43,767 nucleotides of DNA, from positions 1 through 43,767 of the forward strand of contig JAGAHC010000045.1 of NCBI GenBank assembly GCA_017627275.1, written 5' to 3'. This DNA is from Lachnospiraceae bacterium. Lineage in GTDB: Bacteria; Bacillota; Clostridia; Lachnospirales; Lachnospiraceae. Both the position numbers and the translations under genes were made by a program. The notes beneath the pieces were generated by a model. That model searched no databases. It saw only the letters and a list, made by a program, of their open reading frames with translations, and was not told the DNA's origin. This document shows positions 24,621-33,544 of this stretch, one piece after another; the stretch's first letter is position 1, and each line of letters opens with the position of its first letter.

Positions 24621-27245
24621 ATGGAGAAGAGAGTTTACAAGTTTCACGAAGGAAACGCCGACATGAGAAACCTGCTCGGCGGAAAAGGCGCTAACCTCGC
24701 GGAAATGACGAACATCGGGCTGCCGATTCCGAAGGGATTCACCATTTCTACGGAGGCATGCACCGACTATTATAATGACGGCAAGAAAATCAACGAAGAC
24801 ACGCAGAAGCAGATCTACGAAGCGCTGGAGTGGCTGGAAAAGGAACAGGGGAAGAAGTTCGGGGATACCGAGAATCCGCTCCTTGTTTCCGTTCGTTCCG
24901 GTGCCCGCGCATCGATGCCCGGCATGATGGATACCATCCTGAACCTGGGCTTAAATGACGTGTCGGTCGAAGGCTTTGCAAAGAAGACCGGCAATCCTCG
25001 TTTTGCCTACGATTCTTACCGCCGTTTCATCCAGATGTTCTCCGACGTCGTCATGGAAATGAACAAGAAGTTTTTCGACGACATCCTCGAAGGCATCAAG
25101 GAAGACAAGGGCTATACCTATGATACGGAACTGACGGCAGAGGACTTAAAGGAAGTCATCGCCAACTACAAATCCGTATATCTCAAAAAGATGGGCGAAG
25201 AGTTCCCGCAGGATCCGAAGGTTCAGCTGATGGAAGCCATCAAGGCCGTGTTCCGTTCCTGGGACAATCCGCGTGCGAACGTCTATCGCCGCATGAACGA
25301 TATCCCGTACAGCTGGGGTACTGCCGTTAACGTCCAGTCCATGGTCTTCGGCAATATGGGCGATACTTCGGGAACCGGCGTTGCCTTCACGAGAAACCCC
25401 GCGACAGGCGCCAAGGGTGTCTTCGGCGAATACCTGATCAACGCGCAGGGCGAAGACGTCGTGGCGGGTATCCGCACGCCGCAGCCGATCACGAAGCTGG
25501 AAGAGGATCTGCCCGAGTGCTACAAGCAGTTCATCGAGATCGCGAACAAGCTGGAGAAGCATTACCGCGACATGCAGGACATGGAGTTCACCATCGAAGA
25601 AGGCAAGCTCTACTTCCTGCAGACCCGTAACGGCAAGCGTACCGCACAGGCGGCCATCAACATCGCCTGCGATCTGGTCGACGAAGGCATGATTACGGAA
25701 GAGGAAGCGGTCCTTCGTATCGAAGCAAAGTCTCTTGATCAGCTCCTGCATCCGAAGTTCAACGCCAAGGCGTTAAAGGAAGCAAAGGAGATCGGTTCCG
25801 CCCTTCCGGCATCCCCGGGTGCGGCAGCAGGCCGTGTGTACTTCACCGCGGATGACGCCGTGAAATATGCGGAGAGCCGCAACCGTGTCATCCTGGTCCG
25901 TGCCGAGACTTCTCCGGAAGACATCGAAGGCATGCATGCGGCACAGGGTATCCTGACGCAGCGCGGCGGCATGACCAGCCACGCAGCCGTTGTGGCCCGC
26001 GGCATGGGCACCTGCTGTGTTTCCGGCTGGGGCGACATGAAGGTCGATGAAAAGAATAAACAGTTCACCGTCGGCGACATCGTCGTCAAGGAAGGTGACT
26101 TCATTTCCCTGGACGGCTCCACCGGCAAGATCTATCTCGGCGATGTCGAGACCGAAGAAGCGGACATCTCCGGAAACTTCGGACGCATCATGGGATGGGC
26201 CGACAAGGCAAGACGCTTAAAGGTCCGCACCAATGCGGATACCCCGGCAGACGCGAAGAACGCGATCGAGCTCGGCGCGGAAGGCATCGGCCTGACCCGT
26301 ACGGAGCATATGTTCTTCGATCCGGAGCGTATCCCGAAGATCCGCAAGATGATCCTTTCCGACTCCGTCGAAGAAAGAGAAGCGGCCCTGAACGAACTGA
26401 TCCCGTTCCAGAAGAGCGACTTCAAGGGCATCTACGAAGTCATGAAGGAAAGACCGGTTACCATCCGTCTGCTGGATCCGCCGCTTCATGAATTCGTACC
26501 GACCAACAGGGAAGATATGGAAGCGCTCGCAAGAGACATGGGCCTGACCTACGAACAGGTCAGACAGCGCTGCAACGATCTGCATGAATTCAACCCGATG
26601 ATGGGTCACCGCGGCTGCCGCCTGGCGGTCACGTATCCCGAGATCGCGAAGATGCAGGCGCGCGCAATCATGGAAGCGGCGATCGACGTATCCAGAAGCG
26701 AAGGCCTGAATATCGTACCGGAGATCATGATCCCGCTCGTCGGCGAGAGAAAGGAATTCTCCTTCGTCAGAAAAGCGGTCGTTGATACGGTCGAGGAAGT
26801 CAAGAAGGAAAAGAACTGGGACGGCAAATACCTGGTCGGCACCATGATCGAGATCCCGAGAGCAGCGCTCCTGGCGGACCAGATCGCGGAAGAAGCGGAG
26901 TTCTTCAGCTTCGGCACGAACGACCTGACCCAGATGACCTTCGGCTTCTCGAGAGACGATGCCGGCAAGTTCCTGGACGACTACTACACCAACCGGATCT
27001 ACGAATCCGATCCGTTCGCGAAGCTCGACCAGGAAGGCGTCGGACAGCTCATCAAGATGGCCTGCGAGAAGGGAAGAAAGACCAGACCCGACATTCACCT
27101 CGGCATCTGCGGCGAACACGGCGGCGATCCGAGCTCCGTCGAATTCTGCCACAAGGCAGGACTGGATTACGTGAGCTGCTCACCGTTCCGCGTGCCGATC
27201 GCAAGACTGGCCGCTGCACAGGCTGCGATCTCCGAGAAGCAGTAA
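24621..27245 (+). CDS. ppdK: Pyruvate, phosphate dikinase
   Basis: Reversibly converts pyruvate, ATP and phosphate to phosphoenolpyruvate, AMP and pyrophosphate. In anaerobes it often runs as a pyrophosphate-saving glycolytic step. It has 874 residues, the normal length. The N-terminal nucleotide-binding domain has LLGGKGANLAEM near 16-27. The swivelling domain has the phospho-histidine in GGMTSHAAVVARGMG near 451-465. The C-terminal PEP/pyruvate TIM barrel has GICGEHGGD near 829-837 with the catalytic cysteine. ATG 24621 is preceded by TTGGAGGC; the frame is open 57 nt further upstream but that part lies in the hairpin region. Followed by a strong terminator, so monocistronic. Confidence 0.97.
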   Translation: MEKRVYKFHEGNADMRNLLGGKGANLAEMTNIGLPIPKGFTISTEACTDYYNDGKKINEDTQKQIYEALEWLEKEQGKKFGDTENPLLVSVRSGARASMPGMMDTILNLGLNDVSVEGFAKKTGNPRFAYDSYRRFIQMFSDVVMEMNKKFFDDILEGIKEDKGYTYDTELTAEDLKEVIANYKSVYLKKMGEEFPQDPKVQLMEAIKAVFRSWDNPRANVYRRMNDIPYSWGTAVNVQSMVFGNMGDTSGTGVAFTRNPATGAKGVFGEYLINAQGEDVVAGIRTPQPITKLEEDLPECYKQFIEIANKLEKHYRDMQDMEFTIEEGKLYFLQTRNGKRTAQAAINIACDLVDEGMITEEEAVLRIEAKSLDQLLHPKFNAKALKEAKEIGSALPASPGAAAGRVYFTADDAVKYAESRNRVILVRAETSPEDIEGMHAAQGILTQRGGMTSHAAVVARGMGTCCVSGWGDMKVDEKNKQFTVGDIVVKEGDFISLDGSTGKIYLGDVETEEADISGNFGRIMGWADKARRLKVRTNADTPADAKNAIELGAEGIGLTRTEHMFFDPERIPKIRKMILSDSVEEREAALNELIPFQKSDFKGIYEVMKERPVTIRLLDPPLHEFVPTNREDMEALARDMGLTYEQVRQRCNDLHEFNPMMGHRGCRLAVTYPEIAKMQARAIMEAAIDVSRSEGLNIVPEIMIPLVGERKEFSFVRKAVVDTVEEVKKEKNWDGKYLVGTMIEIPRAALLADQIAEEAEFFSFGTNDLTQMTFGFSRDDAGKFLDDYYTNRIYESDPFAKLDQEGVGQLIKMACEKGRKTRPDIHLGICGEHGGDPSSVEFCHKAGLDYVSCSPFRVPIARLAAAQAAISEKQ

Positions 27246-27261
27246 ACACCGATCCGGACAA

Positions 27262-27294
27262 AAGGGCCATCTGAAAAGATGGCCCTTTTTTTAT
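27262..27294 (+). terminator. Rho-independent terminator after ppdK
   Basis: 11-bp perfect stem AAGGGCCATCT / AGATGGCCCTT (27262-27272 with 27277-27287), GAAA tetraloop, then a T run. Confidence 0.95.
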
Positions 27295-27325
27295 GCCGTA
27301 TCCTGTCCATTTTTAGGGGATAACC

Positions 27326-27354
27326 TTGCGAAATATACAGAATTTGAATATAAT
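27326..27354 (+). promoter_or_regulatory. Promoter of arcA
   Basis: TTGCGA (27326-27331), 17-bp spacer and TATAAT (27349-27354), 56 nt before the arcA start. Confidence 0.75.
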
Positions 27355-27410
27355 ATAATTGCATAAAAAAGTGCATATCACAGGGCAAGACTAATCGGGG
27401 AGGGCAGGAA

Positions 27411-28634
27411 ATGATCAACAGGATTCATAATTTCTCCGAGATCGGAAAACTGAACAAGGTGATGCTGCATCGGATCGGAAGAGAGATCGAGGCGCTGGTG
27501 CCGGAGAATTTCTCAAGGCTGTTATTCGACGACATCCCCTACCTGGAAGTTGCGAGAAAGGAACATGACGGCTTTGCAGATATCCTGCGGGCAAACGGCG
27601 TGGAAGTCGTGTACTACGTGGATGAAGCGACGAAGGCCCTGCAGGATGCGAGGGTCAGAGAATCCTTTCTGAAGCGGTTTGTCGCAGAGAGCCCGGTGAG
27701 TTCCGAGACGGCCGCCGAAGCGGTCCTGTCCTATCTGCATGATCTGCCGGTGCGGGACATGGTGGAAAAGTGCATCGAAGGCGTGAAAAAAAGCGATATG
27801 CCTTCGTTTCAGTCCGACCATTTCGCGGATTATATCTCTTCCTATGATCCCTTCTTTTTGGAGCCGCTGCCGAACCTGTACTTCACGAGAGACCCGGGAG
27901 CCTGTGTCGGCGAGGGGATCAGCATCCATCACATGAGCACCCACGCGAGAAGAAGAGAATCGCTGCTTCTGGAGTACATCTTCCGGTTCAGCCCGGATTT
28001 CAGGACCGGCGGAGAGGAAGAGTGGTACCACTACGATGATGCATATTCGATCGAGGGCGGAGACGTCCTGGTCTTAAACGAAAAGGTCGTTGCCGTAGGC
28101 TTAAGCGAGCGGACGACGGCGGCGGCGATTGAATGCTTTGCGAAGAACCTGCTTTCCAATTCCGGATTCCGGAAGGTGATCGTTCTGGATATCCCGAAGG
28201 CGCGTGCCTTCATGCATCTGGATACCGTGTTCACCATGGTCGACTATGATAAATTCACGATCCATCCGGAGATTGAACAGCCGCTGCGTCTCTTTGAGAT
28301 GACACTGGAAAGAGGCGGGAGAGTGCGCTTTTCTTCCATGACGGATTCCCTGTCCAACATCCTGAAAAAGACTTTAAAGCTCCCTGCCGTGAAACTGATC
28401 AAATGCGGCGGAGACGACAGGATGGCCGCGCAGAGAGAGCAGTGGAATGACGGCTCGAACACACTGGCCATCGCGCCCGGGAAAGTAGTGACGTATGAAC
28501 GCAACTATGTGACCAACGACCTGCTTTCCAAAGAAGGGATCGAAGTCCTGCCGATTGCGGGCTCGGAGATCTCGAGAGGCCGCGGGGGTCCGCGGTGCAT
28601 GTCCTTCCCCATCAACCGGGAAGATCTTCCCTGA
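27411..28634 (+). CDS. arcA: Arginine deiminase
   Basis: Hydrolyses L-arginine to citrulline and ammonia, the first step of the arginine deiminase energy pathway. It has 407 residues, as usual. Motifs are LYFTRDPGA near 157-165, SIEGGDVL near 212, FMHLDTVFTM near 265-274, and the nucleophilic cysteine in RGGPRCMSFP near 394-403. Ribosome site GGGGAGGGCAGG before ATG 27411. The usual partners arcB, arcC and the arginine/ornithine antiporter are not in this window, so citrulline must be handled by genes elsewhere or the enzyme serves another purpose. Own promoter; the next complete gene starts 226 nt downstream. Confidence 0.96.
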   Translation: MINRIHNFSEIGKLNKVMLHRIGREIEALVPENFSRLLFDDIPYLEVARKEHDGFADILRANGVEVVYYVDEATKALQDARVRESFLKRFVAESPVSSETAAEAVLSYLHDLPVRDMVEKCIEGVKKSDMPSFQSDHFADYISSYDPFFLEPLPNLYFTRDPGACVGEGISIHHMSTHARRRESLLLEYIFRFSPDFRTGGEEEWYHYDDAYSIEGGDVLVLNEKVVAVGLSERTTAAAIECFAKNLLSNSGFRKVIVLDIPKARAFMHLDTVFTMVDYDKFTIHPEIEQPLRLFEMTLERGGRVRFSSMTDSLSNILKKTLKLPAVKLIKCGGDDRMAAQREQWNDGSNTLAIAPGKVVTYERNYVTNDLLSKEGIEVLPIAGSEISRGRGGPRCMSFPINREDLP

Positions 28635-28653
28635 ACGGGAAGAAGAAACATAA

Positions 28654-28767
28654 CTTTTTCAAAAATACGCGTCCGAGATCTTTGACGGACAGGTCAGGCT
28701 TTCGATCGGTATTGAGGACGCGGACGACCTGATCGCGGATCTTGAGCAGGCGCTTTCCCTGGTGTAA
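28654..28767 (+). pseudogene. C-terminal fragment of a Cys/Met-metabolism PLP enzyme (O-acetylhomoserine sulfhydrylase-like)
   Basis: A 37-codon open stretch ends ...QVRLSIGIEDADDLIADLEQ and then ALSLV before a TAA. VRLSxGIED-DDLI-DL-QAL is the conserved C terminus of the trans-sulfuration PLP family (MetY, MetB, MGL). An in-frame TAA at 28651 precedes it, and there is no start codon or remaining catalytic domain. It is therefore the tail of a deleted gene, left between arcA and galM. Identity rests on the short motif alone. Confidence 0.75.
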
Positions 28768-28860
28768 AGATATACTTCCGGGCCACTTTGTTATATACTG
28801 TCAAATTGGTGGAAACTGTATGCTGGTAAAAATGAGGCAGTACGGTCCGAGGAGACAGAT

Positions 28861-29871
28861 ATGCAGAATTTTACGGAACTGACAGGACAGGGGGAAGGAA
28901 ACTTCCTCCATGTCCTGACGACAGAGAACGGTGCGGCGATCCGCAGCATCTTTGTCCCGGATAAACACGGAAACGAAGTGGATGTGGTCCAGGGATATGA
29001 ACACCCGGAGGATTATCTTCATAATCCGCCGGTCTTAGGCGCCGTGGTCGGGCGTTACGCCGGCAGGATCGCCGGGGCAGACGTGGAGATCGACGGGATC
29101 CATTACCCGCTGACAGCTAATGAGAACAATAATACGCTGCACGGCGGCAGAGACTTTTACCACGAAAGACGTTGGACAAAGGAGGACGTGACACCGTCTT
29201 CTGTCACCTATTCTCTTTTCAGTCCGCATCTCGATCAGGGGATGCCCGGAAGCGCGAAGATCACGGTCACGTATTCCGTGATACAGGGGAATGCCCTGCA
29301 GATCTCGTACGAGGCGCAAGCCGATCAGGATACGTTCTTTAATCTGACCAATCACAGTTACTTCAATCTGAACGGACACGCGGCAGGAGACATCGCAGAT
29401 CACAGACTGCTCCTTCAGTCTTTGCGGTACGCACAGGCCGATGCGGAGAATATCCCGACGGGAGATCTGCAGCCGGTAGACGGGACGCCGCTTGATTTTA
29501 CGAGAGAACACGAGATCGTCGAGCGGATCGATGCGGATGATACGCTGATCCGGAACGCGCAGGGCTATGACCACTGCTACGCGCTGAATTCCGATCTGCA
29601 CACTCCCATAGCGAGAGCCCGGTCAGAAAGGAGCGGGATCGTGATGGAGGTCCTGACAGACTGCCCGGCTATCGTGTTCTACACCGCAAACTTCCTTGAC
29701 GTGAAAGAAAGAACCAAGGGAAACGCCCCTTACGGCAGAAGAAGTTCCTTCTGTCTGGAAACCGGATACTTCCCGGATTCTCCGCATAAGGATCTCTTCC
29801 CGAATGCGCTTTACAGGGCCGGAGAGAAGTTTACACATACAACGATCTATCGGTTTTCACAGCAGGGATGA
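28861..29871 (+). CDS. galM: Aldose 1-epimerase (galactose mutarotase)
   Basis: Interconverts alpha and beta anomers of hexoses. It has 336 residues. Motifs are LGAVVGRYAGRI near 58-69, NNTLHGG near 90-96 (substrate His), FNLTNHSYFNL near 160-170 (catalytic His), GYDHCY near 237 and a late SSFCLETGYFPDSPH (Glu base). An anomer-equilibrating enzyme next to an anomeric sugar kinase makes sense, since such kinases act on one anomer. The ribosome site is GAGGAGACAG. A TATACT at 28794-28799 may be its -10 box, but no matching -35 was seen. The stop overlaps the ORF of the following kinase, whose likely start is 15 nt further on. Confidence 0.93.
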   Translation: MQNFTELTGQGEGNFLHVLTTENGAAIRSIFVPDKHGNEVDVVQGYEHPEDYLHNPPVLGAVVGRYAGRIAGADVEIDGIHYPLTANENNNTLHGGRDFYHERRWTKEDVTPSSVTYSLFSPHLDQGMPGSAKITVTYSVIQGNALQISYEAQADQDTFFNLTNHSYFNLNGHAAGDIADHRLLLQSLRYAQADAENIPTGDLQPVDGTPLDFTREHEIVERIDADDTLIRNAQGYDHCYALNSDLHTPIARARSERSGIVMEVLTDCPAIVFYTANFLDVKERTKGNAPYGRRSSFCLETGYFPDSPHKDLFPNALYRAGEKFTHTTIYRFSQQG

Positions 29872-29885
29872 TACAGAGGAGGATC

Positions 29886-30944
29886 ATGGAGAACGCAGTA
29901 TTCAGATTTCAATTGGATGGGAATCCCGTCTCCTGCGAGCCATACGGTCACGGGCATATCAACCGGACGTATCTGGTCGAATCAGATCAGGGGAAAAGAT
30001 ACATCCTGCAGCAGTTAAGCAGGAGGGCCTTTCATGACATTCCGGGCCTGATGGAGAATGTACAGGCTGTTACGGAATTTCTGGACGGTCAGGCCAAGGA
30101 CAGGCGTGAGAGCCTTCATCTTGTTTCGACCACGGACGGGGGCGTCTGCTGGCTGGACGAGAACGGAGAATACTGGCGCTGCTATGAATTCATAGAAGGC
30201 AGCATCTGCCTGCAGGCGGCCAGAAATGAACAGGACTTTTACGAAAGCGCGGTGGCCTTCGGGCACTTTCAGAGACAACTCAAGGACTTTCCGGCACATA
30301 CGCTGCACGAGACGATCCCGATGTTTCACAATACGCCGAACCGGTACCGGCAGCTGAAGGAAGCAATCGAAAAAGATGTGGTGGGAAGGGCTGCCGCCGT
30401 CCGGGAGGAGATCGACTTTGCGCTGCAGAGAGAAGAGGAAGGCGGAAGGCTGCAGGAACTTCTGGATCACGGCGTCCTGCCGCTTCGCGTCACCCACAAC
30501 GACACGAAACTCAACAACGTCATGTTGGATGAGGAAACGGGAAAGGCGCTCTGCATCATCGATCTGGATACGGTGATGCCGGGGCTGGTCGCCTATGATG
30601 TGGGCGATTCCATCCGTTTCGGCGCGTCGACCGCGGCGGAGGATGAAAAGGATCTTTCCAAAGTGGAGATGGATCTGAATCTCTACGGATCGTATCTGAA
30701 AGGATTCCTTTCTTCCTGCGGCGAGCTGACCAAGGAAGAGATCCGCTCGCTCCCGCTGGGTGCGAAGATCATGACGTTGGAAAACGGCGTCCGCTTTCTC
30801 ACAGACTACCTTGACGGGGACCACTACTATGCCACCAGCAGAGAAGAGCACAATCTGGACCGGGCAAGGACACAGTTCAAACTGGTCCTGGACATGGAGA
30901 AGAAGTGGGACGACATGATGCGGATCATAGAGACCTATCTGTAA
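29886..30944 (+). CDS. APH-fold sugar kinase, N-acetylhexosamine 1-kinase (NahK)-like
   Basis: Protein of 352 residues with the aminoglycoside-phosphotransferase/choline-kinase fold. GHINRTYLVE near 20-29 is the nucleotide loop, VTHNDTKLNNVMLD near 199-212 the catalytic loop, and IIDLDTVMPGL near 221-231 the metal site. The NDTKLNNVM and LDTVMPG wording is that of NahK, which phosphorylates GlcNAc or GalNAc at C1 and feeds the lacto-N-biose/galacto-N-biose pathway. Substrate is inferred from similarity and from nearby NagA and sugar transport genes; lacto-N-biose phosphorylase is not in the window. ATG 29886 has AGGAGG directly upstream; an in-frame ATG at 29868 has no good ribosome site. Confidence 0.85.
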   Translation: MENAVFRFQLDGNPVSCEPYGHGHINRTYLVESDQGKRYILQQLSRRAFHDIPGLMENVQAVTEFLDGQAKDRRESLHLVSTTDGGVCWLDENGEYWRCYEFIEGSICLQAARNEQDFYESAVAFGHFQRQLKDFPAHTLHETIPMFHNTPNRYRQLKEAIEKDVVGRAAAVREEIDFALQREEEGGRLQELLDHGVLPLRVTHNDTKLNNVMLDEETGKALCIIDLDTVMPGLVAYDVGDSIRFGASTAAEDEKDLSKVEMDLNLYGSYLKGFLSSCGELTKEEIRSLPLGAKIMTLENGVRFLTDYLDGDHYYATSREEHNLDRARTQFKLVLDMEKKWDDMMRIIETYL

Positions 30945-30950
30945 ACAATA

Positions 30951-30983
30951 AACGGGGCATTTGCGTAAAGCAGATGCCCCGTT
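30951..30983. terminator. Bidirectional terminator between converging operons
   Basis: 14-bp stem with one G-U pair: AACGGGGCATTTGC (30951-30964) with GCAGATGCCCCGTT (30970-30983). It serves the kinase on the plus strand and the permease gene on the minus strand; T tracts are short on both sides. Confidence 0.75.
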
Positions 30984-31012
30984 AAAACGATCAGGATCGC
31001 GACGTAGAAATC

Positions 31013-32602
31013 TTATCCCTTCACACCGCCGGAAGTGAGCCCGGCGGTCAAATGCTTCTCAATGGACATAAACAGAATGACGACGGGGATCGTGGCGAGG
31101 AGCGAAGCGGCAAAGAGGTACTGCCACTCGATCATGTTGAAAGAGGAAAACTGCGTGATCCCCACGGTGATCGGCCGTTTGGAGGCGGTCGAGATCAAAA
31201 CGGTAGAGATCGTATATTCATTCCATGCGTTGATAAAGACAAAGATCAGGGCGGTGACGATGCCCGGCGCCGCCATGGGGATAAGGACCTTGGTCAGGGC
31301 GCGTACCGTACCGCAGCCGTCGATGAGGGCGGCTTCTTCCATTTCCGGCGAGATCGAAATAAAGGTGCCGCGCAGGAGCCAGATGGCAAAGGCCTGGTTG
31401 AAGGCGGCGTTGATCAGCATGAGCCCCACGATGGTGTTGTTGAGGTGCAGCGTATTCATCAGCTGGGAGATGCCGATCAGTAAAACGACGGGCGAGAACA
31501 TCTGACTGACGATGACAAAGCCTAAGAAGACCTTCTTGCCTTTAAAATTCATGCGCGCCAGAGCATACGCGGCGGGAACGCCGCAGAGCATGGCGATCAG
31601 CGTCGCACCGCCCGCTACCATGAGGGAATTCAGGAGGTATCTCGCGACGCCGCGGTGCAGGATATCGGCCAGGTTGCTGAACATCCATTCCGTGGGCAGG
31701 ATGTGCAGGAAATACATGTCGAGGGTCTCGGCATTGGAACGCAGGCCCGTGATCAGCATGACAAAATACGGATAGACGGTGATCACGCTGACGATGACGA
31801 TGAAGACGTACATCGCCATCCGAAGGAGCGTGTTTTTCACGGCGCCGTGTCTGATCTCGACGGCGGCAACCAGCATAATGAGAAGCGCCGGAAGAAGGAG
31901 CCACAAGAGTCCTGAGCGGTGGATCTCCAGCTTGGAGACCATGCTTTCGAACTGGTCGCCCGCAGTCCCGTTAAACAGGAAGGAATCGAGTTTTGTGTAA
32001 AAGGCTTCCTTCCCGTCTTCAATCAGTTCATCCCGGTAGAGGGAGAGCTTCCTGGAGAAGGTATAGTTGTTGAGCATGACAAACACGGGGACAGACAGGA
32101 GAGAAAGCACGCCGCTGATGACGGAAGCGCTCCGGAAGAAGGCCTTCCCCTTCGGAAGGTACTTCGGGTGCGTGTCGATGCTCCCCGCAAGTCCGAGCAG
32201 TGCGAACAGGAGCGTGAGGACCGCAGTACACAGCAGGAAGCGGAAGACATGTCCCGACGCGAGGGGAGAGCGGAGGAAGGCAAAGAGGTTTCGTCCGAAG
32301 GTCTGCTCGATGGTAAAGGTATAAAGAGAGGTGGTCTCTCCCTTGGAATTGGTGCGCTCGAGCGCGTCTTCCGTGATCGTGACGGGGAAGCCGCTGCTTT
32401 CAAACTCCCTGGCGGCTTCTTCCACTTCGGCACGCGCTGCCAGGTATTTCTCATCTCCATAGAACGTGTTGGAGGATTTTTTGGTAAACACGCCCGCCCG
32501 GAAGGTGTAGAGCGGAAGCAGCATGATGATCAGGGACAGGATGAGCCCGATCATCATGAGGAAGAGCGCGATCTTGTTTTGCCTGCGAAATTCTCCGGTC
32601 AT
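31013..32602 (-). CDS. Carbohydrate ABC transporter permease (MalG type) with N-terminal membrane extension
   Basis: Protein of 529 residues; typical MalG-type permeases have about 280. The C-terminal ~270 residues are the normal core, with VITVYPYFVMLITGLRSN and the EAA loop (EEAALIDGCGTVRALTKVLI) that docks on the ATPase. The extra ~250 residues hold four hydrophobic segments, near 11-32, 118-140, 158-180 and 228-248. Between the first and second is a hydrophilic stretch of about 85 residues, and between the third and fourth one of about 45. ATG 32602 is preferred because AGGAGG lies nine bases upstream; an ATG at 32620 overlaps that site. It begins just after the stop of the partner permease gene. 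Confidence 0.9.
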   Translation of the reverse strand: MTGEFRRQNKIALFLMMIGLILSLIIMLLPLYTFRAGVFTKKSSNTFYGDEKYLAARAEVEEAAREFESSGFPVTITEDALERTNSKGETTSLYTFTIEQTFGRNLFAFLRSPLASGHVFRFLLCTAVLTLLFALLGLAGSIDTHPKYLPKGKAFFRSASVISGVLSLLSVPVFVMLNNYTFSRKLSLYRDELIEDGKEAFYTKLDSFLFNGTAGDQFESMVSKLEIHRSGLLWLLLPALLIMLVAAVEIRHGAVKNTLLRMAMYVFIVIVSVITVYPYFVMLITGLRSNAETLDMYFLHILPTEWMFSNLADILHRGVARYLLNSLMVAGGATLIAMLCGVPAAYALARMNFKGKKVFLGFVIVSQMFSPVVLLIGISQLMNTLHLNNTIVGLMLINAAFNQAFAIWLLRGTFISISPEMEEAALIDGCGTVRALTKVLIPMAAPGIVTALIFVFINAWNEYTISTVLISTASKRPITVGITQFSSFNMIEWQYLFAASLLATIPVVILFMSIEKHLTAGLTSGGVKG

Positions 32603-32603
32603 A

Positions 32604-33479
32604 TCAGGCTGCCTCCTCATTACGCATGACCCCGATCATATAGACGCTCGCACAGACGCACAGGATCAGGAAACCGATCACGGACAGCGCCGTGGCAGGC
32701 CCCTTCTTGCGCTCGTAAAAGCTCAGCATGTACAAATAGGTGATCATGGTATCCGTCTTGTTGGCGGGTGCCCCCTTGGTCATCGTATAGACGATCGGGA
32801 AGGAATTGAAAACATAGATGATATTAAGGACCGTACTGACGGTCAGGGACGGTTTGACGAGGGGAAGCGTCACGTTCTTTAACTTGCTCCAGAAGCCCGC
32901 GCCGTCGACGGTAGCCGCCTCATACAGCGACGGATCGATCGACTGGAGCCCCGAAAGGACGCAGAAGGTAACGAAGGGAATGGTGACAAAAATACCGACA
33001 AAGCATTCCCAGACAAATTCTATCTGATAACTCGAGCGCCAGTTGATGGCGCGGGAGATGATGCCGAGATTCAAAAGGATGTTGTTCAGATTTCCGTATT
33101 CGTACTTGATGATGTAGTTCCAAACGGAAGCCTGGATGACGAGGGAAGTCGCCCACGGAAGGATCAGGATGGAACGGGCGATCTTGCGGCCCGGAAACGC
33201 CTGGTTCAATACCAGCGCAATGATAAAGCCGATGACGGTGGAGAGACCGACAACGGAGACGACCCACCAGAAGGTGTTTTTCATAACGGTCGTAAAGGCA
33301 GGAAGGTTTATGGCGTCGACATAGTTCTGAAAGCCGATGAAGCCGCCGATGACGCCGGATTTGGAAATCTCGCTGAAGGAAAGGCGGAAAACGATAAGGA
33401 TCGGAAAGATGACAAATACAGCGACCAGTATAATGCTGGGCAAAAGCCAGACATAGGGTTCCCACTTAGTTCGATTCAC
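32604..33479 (-). CDS. Carbohydrate ABC transporter permease (MalF/UgpA type)
   Basis: Membrane permease of 291 residues with six hydrophobic helices, the first being WLLPSIILVAVFVIFPILIV. The EAA loop is YEAATVDGAGFWSKLKNVTLPL near 185-206. It should pair with the MalG-type protein encoded just downstream to form the translocation pore of a CUT1-type sugar importer fed by the lipoprotein encoded upstream. Start codon GTG 33479 with AAAGGA nine bases before. Separated from the lipoprotein gene by a hairpin that probably lowers downstream expression. Confidence 0.94.
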   Translation of the reverse strand: MNRTKWEPYVWLLPSIILVAVFVIFPILIVFRLSFSEISKSGVIGGFIGFQNYVDAINLPAFTTVMKNTFWWVVSVVGLSTVIGFIIALVLNQAFPGRKIARSILILPWATSLVIQASVWNYIIKYEYGNLNNILLNLGIISRAINWRSSYQIEFVWECFVGIFVTIPFVTFCVLSGLQSIDPSLYEAATVDGAGFWSKLKNVTLPLVKPSLTVSTVLNIIYVFNSFPIVYTMTKGAPANKTDTMITYLYMLSFYERKKGPATALSVIGFLILCVCASVYMIGVMRNEEAA

Positions 33480-33493
33480 AATGACAATCCTTT

Positions 33494-33526
33494 AAAAAAG
33501 GAGACGGGGCTTAGCCCGCCCCCTTT
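33494..33526 (-). terminator. Attenuating terminator between lipoprotein and permease genes
   Basis: On the minus strand: AAAGGGGGCGGGC, a short TAA loop, GCCCCGTCTCC (G-U pairs and one bulge), then TTTTTT. It lies inside the operon. Read-through would give many lipoproteins per permease, a usual ratio in sugar importers. Confidence 0.75.
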
Positions 33527-33544
33527 ATCTGTTGAAAAATGAAA

